Source: JABDIP01 sp965227455
GTDB taxonomy: Bacteria > Pseudomonadota > Alphaproteobacteria > DSM-16000 > Inquilinaceae
Length of the DNA: 64,000 nt
Direction of reading: 5' to 3'
Assembly (NCBI GenBank): GCA_965227455.1
Contig: OZ245752.1
Span: 1,178,001 to 1,242,000, forward strand
The translations under genes were made by a program, and so were the position numbers. Below the pieces are notes generated by a model that saw only the letters and a program-made list of their open reading frames with translations, made no database searches and had not been told where the DNA came from. Of this stretch, positions 7,901-19,376 are shown one piece after another; position 1 is the stretch's first letter; every line of letters starts with the position of its first letter.

Positions 7901-9067
7901 TCAGGCTCCCCCGGCCGGCAGCCGCAATGTCGCCGTGGCCTGGGCGGCGATGCCTTCGCCGCGGCCGGTGAAGCCGAGACCCTCCGAGGTGGTGGCCTTG
8001 ACGCTGACGGCGGTGCCCGGGCCGAGGATCTCGGCGATGCGGGCCGTCATCGTTTCGCGATGCGGGCCGATCTTTGGCCGTTCGCAGATCAGGGTCACGT
8101 CCACATGGACGATGCGGCCGCCGGCCTCCGCCGCCATCCCGGCCGCGTGGCGCAGGAAGGCGGCGGAATTCTGGCCCTTCCAGCGCGGGTCGCTGGGCGG
8201 GAAATGCTGGCCGATATCGCCGGCGCCAAGCGCCCCGAGGATCGCGTCGGTGATCGCATGCAGCCCGACATCGCCGTCGGAATGGGCCACCAGCCCCTTA
8301 TCGTGGGGGATCTCGATGCCGCACAGGGTGACATGGTCGCCGGGCCCGAAGGCATGCACGTCGAAACCGTTGCCGACGCGGATATCGCCGCCACGGGCGG
8401 ACAAAAGGGCCTCGGCCCGGGCCAGATCGTCTTCGGTGGTCACTTTCAGATTGTCCTCGTTGCCCGGGACCAGGGACACCGGCAGGCCGGCTTGCTCGGC
8501 GATCGCCGCATCGTCGGTGACTTCGCTGTCGGCCGCGTCGCGATGGGCCTGCAGGATGGCGTCGTAGGCGAAACCCTGGGGAGTCTGGGCCCGCCAGAGC
8601 CCGGAGCGGTCCACGGTGCCAGCGCTGACGCCGTCCTGACCGCGCTTCAGGGTGTCGACCACCGGGACCGCGGCGATGGCCGCCGGACCCGCATCCAGCG
8701 CCCGGCGCACCCGTTCGATGGTGCCGTTATCGGTAAGAGGCCGGACACCGTCCTGGACAAGCACAAAGCCCGGTGGCGTGGCGCCCAGCGCCTCCAACCC
8801 CCGATGCACCGAAGCCTGCCGGGTTGCTCCGCCATCCACAGGGTCGCCGATCGCCAAACCCTGCAAAGCCTTCAAGCACATGTCCCGATGCGCCGGGTTG
8901 ATCACCACCCGGACCCGGTCCACGGAGGGGTGGGTCAGGAACGCCTCCACTGTATGGCGCAGCACCGGTTTCCCGGCCAGCAGGCGGTACTGCTTCGGCA
9001 TGTCGCCGCCGAACCGCTCGCCGCTGCCGGCGGCCATGATCAGGGCGGCACAATCGGCCTGGCTCAT
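7901..9067 (-). CDS. ispDF: Bifunctional IspD/IspF enzyme of the MEP isoprenoid pathway
   Basis: 388-residue fusion joining the cytidylyltransferase IspD (about residues 1-225; ALIMAAGSGERFGGD and VLVQDGVRPL) to the cyclodiphosphate synthase IspF (about 230-388; GNGFDVHAFGPGDHV with the metal-binding D-x-H, then LVAHSDGDVGLHAITDAILG and SVKATTSEGLGFTGRGEG). The two catalyse the third and fifth steps of the MEP pathway; the fusion is common in alphaproteobacteria. The start MSQADCAALIMAAG is chosen over an ATG at 9133 that would add 22 unrelated residues. It is divergent from dusB. Confidence 0.97.
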   Translation of the reverse strand: MSQADCAALIMAAGSGERFGGDMPKQYRLLAGKPVLRHTVEAFLTHPSVDRVRVVINPAHRDMCLKALQGLAIGDPVDGGATRQASVHRGLEALGATPPGFVLVQDGVRPLTDNGTIERVRRALDAGPAAIAAVPVVDTLKRGQDGVSAGTVDRSGLWRAQTPQGFAYDAILQAHRDAADSEVTDDAAIAEQAGLPVSLVPGNEDNLKVTTEDDLARAEALLSARGGDIRVGNGFDVHAFGPGDHVTLCGIEIPHDKGLVAHSDGDVGLHAITDAILGALGAGDIGQHFPPSDPRWKGQNSAAFLRHAAGMAAEAGGRIVHVDVTLICERPKIGPHRETMTARIAEILGPGTAVSVKATTSEGLGFTGRGEGIAAQATATLRLPAGGA

Positions 9068-9243
9068 CGGGATTCCGGGTGTTGGAAACGGACGCGCGAG
9101 CCTACTGAGTCGGCCATTTTCCGCCAAGTGCAATGCGCAATCATGTCGGAATTGTTGCTGCTAACCATCTATCTCACTTGAAAAGAGATGCGACCGTGTT
9201 AGTTTTGCCCAAAATGAGTGCACATCAACCGAGCGCCTAAAAA

Positions 9244-10230
9244 ATGGGCATTGCATTGGGGGCCGTCGTCATCGACGACCCCGTTATCCTCGCGCCGATG
9301 TCCGGCGTGACCGACCGGCCGTTCCGCGACATCGTGCGCGGGCAGGGCGCCGGCCTGGTCGTGTCCGAGATGATTGCCAGCCAGGAGATGGTGCGGGCGG
9401 CGCGCGCGTCCATGCGCAGCTCGACCGATTGCGCCGAAGAATTTCCCATGGCGGTCCAGCTGGCCGGCCACGACCCGGAGATCATGGCCGAGGCGGCGCG
9501 GCTCAATGTCGACCGGGGTGCGGCGATCATCGACATCAATTTCGGCTGCCCGGTGAAGAAGGTCGTCAACAAGCTGGCCGGCTCGGCGCTGATGCGCGAC
9601 GAGCCGCTGGCGGGCCGGATCCTGGAGGCCACGGTGCGCGCGGTCGACGTGCCGGTGACCCTGAAGATGCGCACCGGCTGGGACGACGACAACCGCAATG
9701 CCCCGACCCTGGCACGCATCGCCAAGGAGAGCGGCATCCGGATGATCACCGTGCATGGCCGTACCCGCTGCCAGCTCTACCATGGCAGCGCCGACTGGCG
9801 TTTCATCCGCCGGGTCAAGGAGGCGGTCTCGCTGCCGGTGATCGCCAATGGCGACATTTTGAGCTTCGACGATGTCGACCGCTGCCTGGACGAAAGCGGC
9901 GCCGACGGGGTGATGATCGGCCGCGGCGCCCAGGGCCGGCCCTGGTTTCCGTCCCAGGTGATCGAATACCTGCGGACCGGCACTCGACGCGCCGACCCGG
10001 CGCCCGAGGCGCGCCATGCCATCGTCCGCGAGCATTACGAGGCGATTCTGGGCCATTACGGGGTCGCCAAGGGCGTGCGCATCGCCCGCAAGCATCTCGG
10101 CTGGTATGCCGCCGGCCTGCGCGACGCCGCCCGCTTCCGCGCCGAGGTCAACCGCACCGCCGAGCCGGACCGGGTGCGGGCGCTGATCGATGCGGTGTTC
10201 CTCGGCAACGGCATGGCCCTGGCGGCATGA
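9244..10230 (+). CDS. dusB: tRNA-dihydrouridine synthase (NifR3/DusB)
   Basis: 328-residue flavoenzyme that reduces uridines in the tRNA D-loop. Visible: flavin-binding APMSGVTDRPFR, catalytic cysteine in NFGCPVKKVVNKLAGSALMR, ITVHGRTRCQLY and IGRGAQGRPW. It is the first gene of the classic nifR3-ntrB-ntrC order of alphaproteobacteria and overlaps ntrB by four bases. The leader of about 175 bases to ispDF is AT-rich; TTGAAA at 9178 with TAGTTT 16 bases later is a weak promoter candidate. There is no good ribosome-binding site at 9244. Confidence 0.95.
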   Translation: MGIALGAVVIDDPVILAPMSGVTDRPFRDIVRGQGAGLVVSEMIASQEMVRAARASMRSSTDCAEEFPMAVQLAGHDPEIMAEAARLNVDRGAAIIDINFGCPVKKVVNKLAGSALMRDEPLAGRILEATVRAVDVPVTLKMRTGWDDDNRNAPTLARIAKESGIRMITVHGRTRCQLYHGSADWRFIRRVKEAVSLPVIANGDILSFDDVDRCLDESGADGVMIGRGAQGRPWFPSQVIEYLRTGTRRADPAPEARHAIVREHYEAILGHYGVAKGVRIARKHLGWYAAGLRDAARFRAEVNRTAEPDRVRALIDAVFLGNGMALAA

Positions 10231-11362
10231 CTGCATTTCCGCCGCGCAACCGCCGGTCATCGGCCGAAGGGATCGACCCCTGGCAGCTGCTCAACGCCCT
10301 GCCGGAGGCGGTGCTGGTGCTGGATGGCAACGGCGTCATCCGCTTCGTCAACTTGGACGCCCAGCGCTTCCTGGCGGCAGGCGAGGCGATGCTGTTGGGC
10401 CAGCGGCTCGCCGACTGGCTGCCCGAGGACAGCCCGATCTTCTCGCTGATCCGCCAGGCCCTGGCCGAAGGCAGCAGCATGTCGGAATACGGGCTGACCC
10501 TGGAGACACCGAGGATCGGCGCCCATCTGGTCACCGCCAGCGTGGCGCCGATCGGCGATCCGCCGAGCCAGCTGGTGGTATCGATCCGGGAGATCTCCAT
10601 CGCCCAGCGCTTCGACAATCAGTTCAGCCATCGCAATGCGGCCCGCTCCGTCACCGCCATGTCGGCCATGCTGGCCCATGAGGTGAAGAACCCGCTGTCG
10701 GGCATCCGCGGCGCGGCCCAGCTGCTGGAACAGTCGGCCGGCGAGGGTGACCGGGAGCTGACCCGGCTGATCTGCGACGAGGCCGACCGCATCGTGGCCC
10801 TGGTCAACCGCATGGAGGTGTTCGCCGATGCCGGCCCGATCAGCCGCGAGGCGATCAATATCCACCAGGTCCTGGAGCGGGTGCGGCGCCTGGCCGAGAA
10901 CGGCTTCGCCCGCCATGTGCGCTTCACCGAGCATTACGACCCGTCGCTGCCGCCGGTCTTTGGCAATCGCGACCAGCTGGTCCAGGTCTTCCTGAACCTG
11001 GTGAAGAACGCAGCGGAGGCGGTGCCGGCCAATGGCGGCGAGATCGTCATCTCCACCGGCTATCAGCGCGGCGTCAGCATCGCGGTGCCGGGCACCAACC
11101 AGCGCACCAACCTGCCGCTGGCGATCACCATCCGCGACAACGGGCCGGGCATCCCGGAGGACATCCAGGCGCATCTGTTCGACGCCTTCGTGACCACCAA
11201 GAAGAATGGCAGCGGGCTCGGCCTGGCGCTGGTCGCCAAGGTGATCGGCGACCATGGCGGCATCATCGAGTGCCAGAGCCGGCCGCGGCGCACCAGCTTC
11301 AAGACCTGGCTGCCCATGCATCCGGAGCTGGAAGCCGCGCGCACCGAGACGGAGGCCGCGTG

Positions 11363-11363
<1 letters not shown>
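10227..11363 (+). CDS. ntrB: Nitrogen regulation sensor kinase NtrB
   Basis: 378-residue soluble histidine kinase/phosphatase that sets the phosphorylation of NtrC in response to nitrogen status through PII. It has an N-terminal PAS domain (about 15-125; ALPEAVLVLDGNGVIRFVN), an H-box AHEVKNPLSGIRGAAQLLE with phospho-acceptor His151, an N-box LNLVKNAAEAV and G-boxes RDNGPGIPE and GSGLGLALV. No transmembrane helix. It overlaps dusB (ATGA) and ntrC (TGATG), so the three are translationally coupled. Confidence 0.96.
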
Positions 11364-12814
<1,451 letters not shown>

Positions 12815-12927
12815 CCGCGCCTGGGAATTAGGGCCCGGATCCTGAGCTTGCCCAAGGACGGCCAAGGGGCCACATGGGCTGGTGACGCGCATGAGCGCCG
12901 GCCCGTCGGACGCACCGCGATGCATTC

Positions 12928-15195
12928 ATGACCAGCGAGATCGCCGACTCCTCCCCAACGATTCTGCGGCAGTTGGCCATCTGGGCCGCCCGTGCCGGCC
13001 TCGCCAACAAGCTTGCCCTGCTGCTGACCGTGGCGGCCCTGGTGGCCGGGGTCGCGACCTATGCGGTGCTGACCGAGAGCCCGGCGCTGGGCGGCGATGC
13101 GGATACGGTCAACCTGCTGCTCAACCTGGATCTGGCGATCCTGCTGCTGCTCAGCCTGGTCATTGGCCGGCGGATCCTGCGGCTGTGGCGGCGCCGGCGG
13201 CGGGGGATCGCCGGCTCCCGGCTGCATGCCCAGCTGGTGGCCCTGTTCAGCGTGCTGGCGGTGGCGCCGGCGATCATCGTGGCGGCGTTTTCGGCCCTGG
13301 TCTTCTATCTCGGCGTCCAGGCCTGGTTCTCCGAGCGGGTCAGCACCGCGATCAACGAATCCCTGTCGGTCGCCCAGGCCTATCTGGCCGAGCATCAGCA
13401 GACCCTGCGCGCCGACGCGCTCTCCATGGCCAACGACCTCAACCGGGAAATGGCCCGTCTGGTCGACGATTCGCCGTTCTTCAACCAGATGGTCTCGACC
13501 CAGGCGATCCTGAGGGGCTTGAGCGAGGCGCTGATCTTCGACCGCAGCGGCCGCACCCTGGCGCGCTCCAACCTGACCTTCACCCTGCAGTTCGAGCAGA
13601 TCTCCGACAATCTGCTGGAGCAGGCTCGCCAGGGCGATGTGGTGCTGCTGACCAACGAGGCCGACGACCGGGTCCGGGCGCTGATCCAGCTCGACCGGTT
13701 CGTCGATACCTATCTGCTGATCGGCCGGCTGGTGGAACCGCAGGTGATCGGCCACATGGTGCGCTCCCAGGGGGCCGTGGCCGAGTACCAGCAGCTGGAG
13801 AGCCGGCGCTCGACCATCCAGCTCACCTTCACCCTGATCTATGCCGTGGTGGCGGTGCTGCTGATGCTGGTGGCGGTGTGGATCGGCCTGGTCTTCGCCG
13901 ACACGCTGGTGACCCCGATCGGCGCCCTGATCGGGGTAGCGGAACGGGTCAGGGCCGGCGACCTAACGGCCCGGGTCGAGGCGCCGACGAAGGATGACGA
14001 GCTCGGCAAGCTGTCGCGCGCCTTCAATCGCATGACCAGCCAGCTGGAAAGCCAGCAGCGCGAGCTGATCGAGGCCAACCGACAGCTCGACCTGCGCCGC
14101 CGCTTCACCGAGACCGTGCTGTCCGGCGTCTCCGCCGGCGTTCTCGGTCTGGACGAGAACACCCGCATCAACCTGCCGAACCGCTCCGCGACGGAGCTGC
14201 TGGGGCTCAGCCTGGAGGCCCTGGCCGGCCAGAAGCTGACCGATGTGGTGCCGGAGCTGAGCGCCCTGATGGCCCAGAGCCGGCGGCGGCCCACCAAGTT
14301 GGCGGAGGGGCAGGTGATCATCCAGCGCGGCACCATGCGGCGCACCCTGCTGGTCCGCATCGCCCCGGAACGGGTTCAGGGCGAGGTGCGCGGCTATGTG
14401 GTCACCTTCGACGATGTCAGCGAGCTGCTCTCCGCCCAGCGCAAGGCGGCCTGGGCCGATGTCGCCCGCCGCATTGCGCACGAGATGAAGAACCCGCTGA
14501 CGCCGATCCAGCTTTCCGCCGAGCGGCTGAAGCGCAAATACCTGAAGCAGATCGAATCCGATCCCGAGACCTTCATCACCTGCACCGACACCATCATCCG
14601 CCAGGTCGGCGATATCGGCCGCATGGTCGACGAGTTCTCCTCCTTCGCGCGCATGCCGGCACCGGTGATCCAGACCGAGGACATCGCCAATATCGTCGAG
14701 CAGGCGGTGTTCCTGCAGCGCAATGCCCATCATCGCATCGAATTCGTCATCTCCGCGCCGGCGGAGCGGCCCATGGTCCAGTGCGACGCCCGGCTGGTGT
14801 CCCAGGCGCTGACCAATCTGCTGCAGAACGCGGTGGACGCCATCGCCGGCGACCGCGAGGGCGCCACCGGCCGCAAGCCCAAGGGCCGGATCGATGTCAG
14901 CCTGACGGCAGACGACCAGAGCGCCATCGTGACCGTGGAGGATAACGGCCCGGGCCTGCCGGCCGAGGATCGGGACCGGCTGACCGAGCCCTATGTCACA
15001 ACCCGCAGTCGCGGCACCGGATTGGGCCTCGCTATCGTCAAAAAAATCATGGAAGATCATGGCGGCCGTTTGCTCCTGTCGGACCGCGATGGGGGCGGGG
15101 CGCGAGTCCAGCTGGTGTTTCAGAAGCCTGAAACGGCGGCCGTCGCGAACCGGAAATCCCGGCCGAAGCCCAACAAGAAAGCCGCGGGCGACTGA
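12928..15195 (+). CDS. ntrY: Membrane sensor histidine kinase NtrY
   Basis: 755-residue transmembrane kinase. Three hydrophobic helices lie at about residues 26-48, 62-80 and 104-129, then a large extracytoplasmic domain to about 297, a fourth helix at 298-324, HAMP (325-378; VTPIGALIGVAERVRAGDL), PAS (395-500), H-box RRIAHEMKNPLTPIQLSAER with His518, N-box LTNLLQNAVDAI and G-box GTGLGLAIV. NtrYX has been linked to nitrogen, redox and envelope signalling in alphaproteobacteria. ntrX follows after three bases. ATG at 12928 is used; no strong ribosome-binding site is seen. Confidence 0.96.
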   Translation: MTSEIADSSPTILRQLAIWAARAGLANKLALLLTVAALVAGVATYAVLTESPALGGDADTVNLLLNLDLAILLLLSLVIGRRILRLWRRRRRGIAGSRLHAQLVALFSVLAVAPAIIVAAFSALVFYLGVQAWFSERVSTAINESLSVAQAYLAEHQQTLRADALSMANDLNREMARLVDDSPFFNQMVSTQAILRGLSEALIFDRSGRTLARSNLTFTLQFEQISDNLLEQARQGDVVLLTNEADDRVRALIQLDRFVDTYLLIGRLVEPQVIGHMVRSQGAVAEYQQLESRRSTIQLTFTLIYAVVAVLLMLVAVWIGLVFADTLVTPIGALIGVAERVRAGDLTARVEAPTKDDELGKLSRAFNRMTSQLESQQRELIEANRQLDLRRRFTETVLSGVSAGVLGLDENTRINLPNRSATELLGLSLEALAGQKLTDVVPELSALMAQSRRRPTKLAEGQVIIQRGTMRRTLLVRIAPERVQGEVRGYVVTFDDVSELLSAQRKAAWADVARRIAHEMKNPLTPIQLSAERLKRKYLKQIESDPETFITCTDTIIRQVGDIGRMVDEFSSFARMPAPVIQTEDIANIVEQAVFLQRNAHHRIEFVISAPAERPMVQCDARLVSQALTNLLQNAVDAIAGDREGATGRKPKGRIDVSLTADDQSAIVTVEDNGPGLPAEDRDRLTEPYVTTRSRGTGLGLAIVKKIMEDHGGRLLLSDRDGGGARVQLVFQKPETAAVANRKSRPKPNKKAAGD

Positions 15196-15198
15196 TTC

Positions 15199-16611
15199 AT
15201 GGCGCACGACATTCTGGTCGTCGACGATGAGGACGATATCCGCCTGCTGATCCGGGGCATCCTGGAGGATGAGGGCAACACCACCCGCGAGGCGGCGGAT
15301 TCCGACCAGGCCCTGGCCGAGCTGGACAACCGGCAGCCCAGCCTGGTGGTGTTGGATGTCTGGCTGCAGGGCAGCCGGCTCGACGGGCTGCAGATCCTGG
15401 AGGAGCTGCGTCGGCGGTTCCCGGACCTGCCGGTGCTGATGATCAGCGGCCACGGCAATATCGAGATGGCCGTCAACGCCATCAAGCAGGGCGCCTACGA
15501 CTTCATCGAGAAACCCTTCAAATCCGATCGCCTGCTGTTGATGGTCGAGCGGGCCATCGAGGCGGCGAAGCTGAAACGCGAAGTGGTCGAGCTGCGCAGC
15601 CGCGCCGGCACCCCGGACGATTTGATCGGCGAGTCCCCGGCGATCCAGCAGCTCCGCCAGCAGATCGAACGGGTGGCGCCGACCGGCAGCCGGGTGCTGA
15701 TCACCGGTCCGGCCGGGGTCGGCAAGGAGGTGGTGGCGCGCCAGCTGCACAGCCGCTCCCGCCGCGCCGACGGGCCCTTCGTGGTGCTGAACTGCGCCGC
15801 CATGTCGCCGGACCGGCTGGAAGAGGAGCTGTTCGGCACCGAAACAGCGATCGACGGCGGCGACGGGCCGCGCAAGGTCGGCACCTTCGAGATGGCCCAT
15901 GGCGGCACGCTGCTGCTGGACGAGGTCGCCGACATGCCGCTGGCGACCCAGGGCAAGATCGTCCGGGTGCTGCAGGAGCAGACCTTCACCCGGGTCGGCG
16001 GCGCCATCCGGGTCGAGGTCGATGTCCGGGTAATCGCCTCCTCGAACCGCGACCTGCCGTCGGAGATCGAGGCCGGGCGTTTCCGCGAGGATCTGTTCTA
16101 CCGGTTGAACGTGGTGCCGATCGCCATCGCGCCGCTGTCCGAGCGCCGCGAGGACATCCCGCTGATGGCGGCGCATTTCATGCAGCGTTCGGCGGAATCC
16201 CAGGGTCTGCCGGCGCGCCAGATCGCCGATGACGCGATGGCGGCGCTGCAGGCCTATGGCTGGCCCGGCAATGTGCGCCAGCTACGCAATGTGGTGGACT
16301 GGCTGTTGATCATGGCGACCGGCGACAGCTCGGCGCCGATCCGCACCGACATGCTGCCGCCGGATATCGGCGCCATCACCCCGGCCTCCATGCGCTGGGA
16401 CAAGGGCGGCGAGATCATGGGCCTGGCCCTGCGCGACGCCCGTGAGCTGTTCGAGCGGGAATACCTGATTGCCCAGGTCACCCGCTTCGGCGGCAATATC
16501 AGCCGCACCGCGGAATTCGTCGGCATGGAACGCTCCGCCCTGCACCGCAAGCTGAAGAACCTGGGCGTGCATGGCGGCAACGAACGATCGCAGAAACTGG
16601 CCGGAGAGTGA
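15199..16611 (+). CDS. ntrX: Response regulator NtrX
   Basis: 470-residue partner of NtrY. Receiver domain with Asp53 (VVLDVWLQGSRLDG), AAA+ domain with Walker A GPAGVGKE and Walker B LLLDEVAD, and a Fis-type C-terminal helix-turn-helix (GGNISRTAEFVGMERSALHR). The sigma-54 contact loop GAFTGA is missing: between EEELFGTE and VGTFEMAHGG stands AIDGGDGPRK. This is known for alphaproteobacterial NtrX and implies that it does not remodel sigma-54 holoenzyme and acts as a conventional activator or repressor. Confidence 0.96.
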   Translation: MAHDILVVDDEDDIRLLIRGILEDEGNTTREAADSDQALAELDNRQPSLVVLDVWLQGSRLDGLQILEELRRRFPDLPVLMISGHGNIEMAVNAIKQGAYDFIEKPFKSDRLLLMVERAIEAAKLKREVVELRSRAGTPDDLIGESPAIQQLRQQIERVAPTGSRVLITGPAGVGKEVVARQLHSRSRRADGPFVVLNCAAMSPDRLEEELFGTETAIDGGDGPRKVGTFEMAHGGTLLLDEVADMPLATQGKIVRVLQEQTFTRVGGAIRVEVDVRVIASSNRDLPSEIEAGRFREDLFYRLNVVPIAIAPLSERREDIPLMAAHFMQRSAESQGLPARQIADDAMAALQAYGWPGNVRQLRNVVDWLLIMATGDSSAPIRTDMLPPDIGAITPASMRWDKGGEIMGLALRDARELFEREYLIAQVTRFGGNISRTAEFVGMERSALHRKLKNLGVHGGNERSQKLAGE

Positions 16612-16670
16612 GCAGAGCACATGGGCACAACGCTGCCGACAGGCCTCCTTGCTATCCAGCCCCCCTGTTC

Positions 16671-16740
16671 GTCATTCCCGCGGAAGCGGGAATCCAGTCT
16701 GGCACCGCACCATCTGGATTCCCGCTTTCGCGGGAATGAC
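16671..16740. repeat. REP-like palindrome (family B)
   Basis: 27-bp arms GTCATTCCCGCGGAAGCGGG... and the reverse complement, each arm itself palindromic (TTCCCGC/GCGGGAA). It lies between ntrX and trkA. The same family is at 18183-18271 on the other side of trkA. Confidence 0.9.
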
Positions 16741-16785
16741 GGAGGAGCGGACGCGTTGCTGCCCCAAACTCTCGGCTAGCCCATC

Positions 16786-18162
16786 ATGAAGGTCATCGTC
16801 TGCGGCGCCGGGCAGGTCGGCGAGAACATCGCCCGCTACCTTGCCACGGAAGCCAACAACATTACGATCATCGACCAGTCGGGAGAGCTGATCCGCCGGC
16901 TGTCCGACACGCTGGACGTGCGCGGCCTTGTCGGCCATGCCTCCAGCCCGCCGATCCTGGAACAGGCGGGTGCCGCCGACGCCGACATGATCATTGCGGT
17001 GACCCAGTCGGACGAGGTCAACATGGTGGCCTGTCAGGTCGCCCATTCCCTGTTCAGCGTGCCGACGAAGATCGCGCGCATCCGCAACCAGGCCTATCTG
17101 GATCCGATCTGGGCCGATCTCTTCAGCCGCGACAACATGCCGATCGACGTGATCATCTCGCCGGAGATCGAGGTGGCGCGGGCGATCGGCCGCCGGTTGC
17201 AGGTGCCGGGCGCCTTCGACATGATCCCGCTGGCCGACGGGCTGGTCCGCGTCATCGGGGTGATCTGCGGCGAGGAATGCCCGATCGTGAACACGCCCCT
17301 GCGCCAGTTGACCGGCCTGTTCCCCGACCTCCATATCGAGATCCTGGCGATCATGCGCGGCGACCGGCCGATCATCGTCGACGCCGACGACCAGATGCTG
17401 CCCGGCGACGAGGTCTATTTCGTCACCGAGACCAGCCATGTGACCCGCGCCATGGCCGCCTTCGGCCATGAGGAGCGCGAGGCGCGGCGCATCATCATCA
17501 TCGGCGGCGGCAATATCGGCCTGACCCTGGCCAGCGACCTGGAGCGCGACCATCCCGGCGTCACCGCCCGCATCATCGAACGCAGCCGGGCCCGAGCCGG
17601 CCAGATCGCCGAGCAGCTCGACCGGACCACCGTCCTGCATGGCGATGCGCTGGATACCGAGATCCTGGACGAGGCCAATGTCCGGCTGTCGGAGACGGTG
17701 GTGGCGGTCACCAACGATGACGAGGTCAACATCCTGTCCTCGCTGTTGGCCAAGCGCTACGGCACCGACCGGGTGATCACGCTGATCAACAGCACCACCT
17801 ACAACACGCTGGTCGGGTCCCTGGGGATCGATGCGGTGGTCAGCCCGCGCTCGATCACCGCCTCCACCATCCTCCAGCATGTGCGCCGGGGCCGGATCAA
17901 ATCGGTGCATTCCCTGAAAGACGGCTTCGCCGAGGTGATCGAGGCCGAGGCGCTGGAGACCTCGCCGCTGGTCAACCATCCGATCAAGGAGATCCGTCTG
18001 CCATCCGGGGTGATCATCGGCGCCCTGGTGCGCGACGAGTCGGTCATCATCGCCCGGCCCGACACGGTCATCAAACCCCATGACCGGGTGATCCTGCTGT
18101 CCTCGGCGGAATCGGTGAAGAAGATCGAGAAGATGTTCGCTGTCCGGCTGGAGTTCTTCTAG
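16786..18162 (+). CDS. trkA: Trk potassium uptake system NAD-binding subunit TrkA
   Basis: 458-residue cytoplasmic gating subunit of the Trk/Ktr potassium transporter. It has two tandem RCK units: the first Rossmann motif is VIVCGAGQVGENIARYL at the N-terminus, the second IIIIGGGNIGLTLASDLE near residue 240, each followed by a TrkA_C domain. The length is normal. No trkH/trkG is in view, so the membrane subunit is encoded elsewhere. Its place after ntrX is conserved in Rhodospirillales. It is flanked on both sides by family B repeats, so it may be its own transcription unit. Confidence 0.97.
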   Translation: MKVIVCGAGQVGENIARYLATEANNITIIDQSGELIRRLSDTLDVRGLVGHASSPPILEQAGAADADMIIAVTQSDEVNMVACQVAHSLFSVPTKIARIRNQAYLDPIWADLFSRDNMPIDVIISPEIEVARAIGRRLQVPGAFDMIPLADGLVRVIGVICGEECPIVNTPLRQLTGLFPDLHIEILAIMRGDRPIIVDADDQMLPGDEVYFVTETSHVTRAMAAFGHEEREARRIIIIGGGNIGLTLASDLERDHPGVTARIIERSRARAGQIAEQLDRTTVLHGDALDTEILDEANVRLSETVVAVTNDDEVNILSSLLAKRYGTDRVITLINSTTYNTLVGSLGIDAVVSPRSITASTILQHVRRGRIKSVHSLKDGFAEVIEAEALETSPLVNHPIKEIRLPSGVIIGALVRDESVIIARPDTVIKPHDRVILLSSAESVKKIEKMFAVRLEFF

Positions 18163-18182
18163 GGCCGAGACACATCACGCCT

Positions 18183-18271
18183 GTCATTCCCGCGAAAGCG
18201 GGAATCCAGTGGTCCAGGCACATCCGATGTCATGAGCACCTATTCTGGATTCCCGCTTTCGCGGGAATGAC
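18183..18271. repeat. REP-like palindrome (family B)
   Basis: Perfect 27-bp arms GTCATTCCCGCGAAAGCGGG... at 18183-18209 and 18245-18271, with a 35-bp centre. Second copy of the element found upstream of trkA. Confidence 0.92.
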
Positions 18272-18338
18272 AAGTGGTTATGCTTTTGCCTGAGAAGGGG
18301 TGGGAAGCCGCCGCCGCGACGAACCAGGACGGACGACG

Positions 18339-19202
18339 ATGCCGCGATATGCTTATGTGAACGGCCAGTATCTGCGCCACGAGGTGGCCGCGGTGCATAT
18401 CGAGGACCGCGGATTCCAGTTCGCCGACGGCGTCTACGAGGTGGTGACCGTGCAGAACGGCCGGCTGGTGGACGAGGACGGGCATATCGCGCGACTCGGC
18501 CGTTCCCTGGACGAACTGCAGATGGGCTGGCCGGTCTCCGAGCGCGTGCTGCGGCTGATCATGCGCCAGCTGCTGCGCCGCAACCGGGTGCGCGACGGCA
18601 TCGTCTATCTGCAGATCACCCGTGGAACCGCACCCCGCGACTTCCGGTTTCCGGCGAGCGCGACCCCGACGCTGGTGCTGACCACACGCCGGATGAACCT
18701 CGATCCGAAGGACAAGATCGATCAGGGTGTCGCGGTGATCACGATCCCGGATATCCGTTGGAAACGCAGGGATATCAAGTCGGTGTCGCTTCTTCCTCAA
18801 GTCCTGGGAAAGCAACAGGCCCAGGCAGCGGAGGCCTTCGAGGCCTGGCAGGTGGACGAGGAGGGCAACGTCACCGAGGGCTGTTCGTCGAATGCCTGGA
18901 TCGTGACAGCCGAGGGCCGGCTGGTGACCCGCAATGCCAGCAACCTCATCCTCAACGGCATCACCCGGCAATCGGTGCTGCGCCTGGCGGAGGAGGCCGG
19001 GATCGTCTTCGAGCAGCGCGCATTTTCGGTAGAGGAGGCCCTAGGCGCGACGGAAGCTTTCATCACCAGCGCGACGACCTATGTTATGCCTGTGACGCGG
19101 ATTGACGGGCAGCCGGTTGCCGATGGCCGGCCGGGGGCCTTGAGCCGCAAGCTGCGGGACTCCTATGTCGGCTATGCCGAAACCACCGGTGCACGCGACT
19201 GA
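18339..19202 (+). CDS. Class IV aminotransferase, D-amino-acid transaminase type
   Basis: 287-residue PLP enzyme of fold type IV. Family features: YVNGQYLRHEVAAVHIEDRGFQF with the start of the small domain, the PLP lysine in IKSVSLLPQVLGKQQA, and EGCSSNAWIVTAEGRLVTR with LNGITRQSVLRLA. The overall pattern fits D-alanine aminotransferase (Dat), which interconverts D-alanine and D-glutamate, rather than branched-chain aminotransferase IlvE, but the substrate is an inference. ATG at 18339 has AGGACGG upstream. It lies between trkA and hfq, its usual neighbours in Azospirillum-like genomes. Confidence 0.88.
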   Translation: MPRYAYVNGQYLRHEVAAVHIEDRGFQFADGVYEVVTVQNGRLVDEDGHIARLGRSLDELQMGWPVSERVLRLIMRQLLRRNRVRDGIVYLQITRGTAPRDFRFPASATPTLVLTTRRMNLDPKDKIDQGVAVITIPDIRWKRRDIKSVSLLPQVLGKQQAQAAEAFEAWQVDEEGNVTEGCSSNAWIVTAEGRLVTRNASNLILNGITRQSVLRLAEEAGIVFEQRAFSVEEALGATEAFITSATTYVMPVTRIDGQPVADGRPGALSRKLRDSYVGYAETTGARD

Positions 19203-19225
19203 TTTCGGCGGCGGTTCCGCCGAAA
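19203..19225 (+). terminator. Hairpin directly after the aminotransferase gene
   Basis: 9-bp perfect stem TTTCGGCGG / CCGCCGAAA with loop CGGTT starting at the stop codon. No T-run follows, so it may stabilise the mRNA end rather than terminate. Confidence 0.45.
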
Positions 19226-19376
19226 CAATAATTGTGCGACGCAGGGAAATTTCGCTACGCGCGTGGAGACGCATCCTATACCATGCGGCCGCCAGTACCC
19301 AGGTATTGGGCTGCCGCTGACGCCAATCACGGGCCGGGAACAAGGGCCCCAAGAATCAGACTAACGAGGCAGAGAT

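Noticed and set aside
16671..18271. The two family B palindromes flanking trkA as ends of a composite transposon
   Set aside because: Such elements are common solitary intergenic repeats, trkA is at its conserved position, and there is no transposase.
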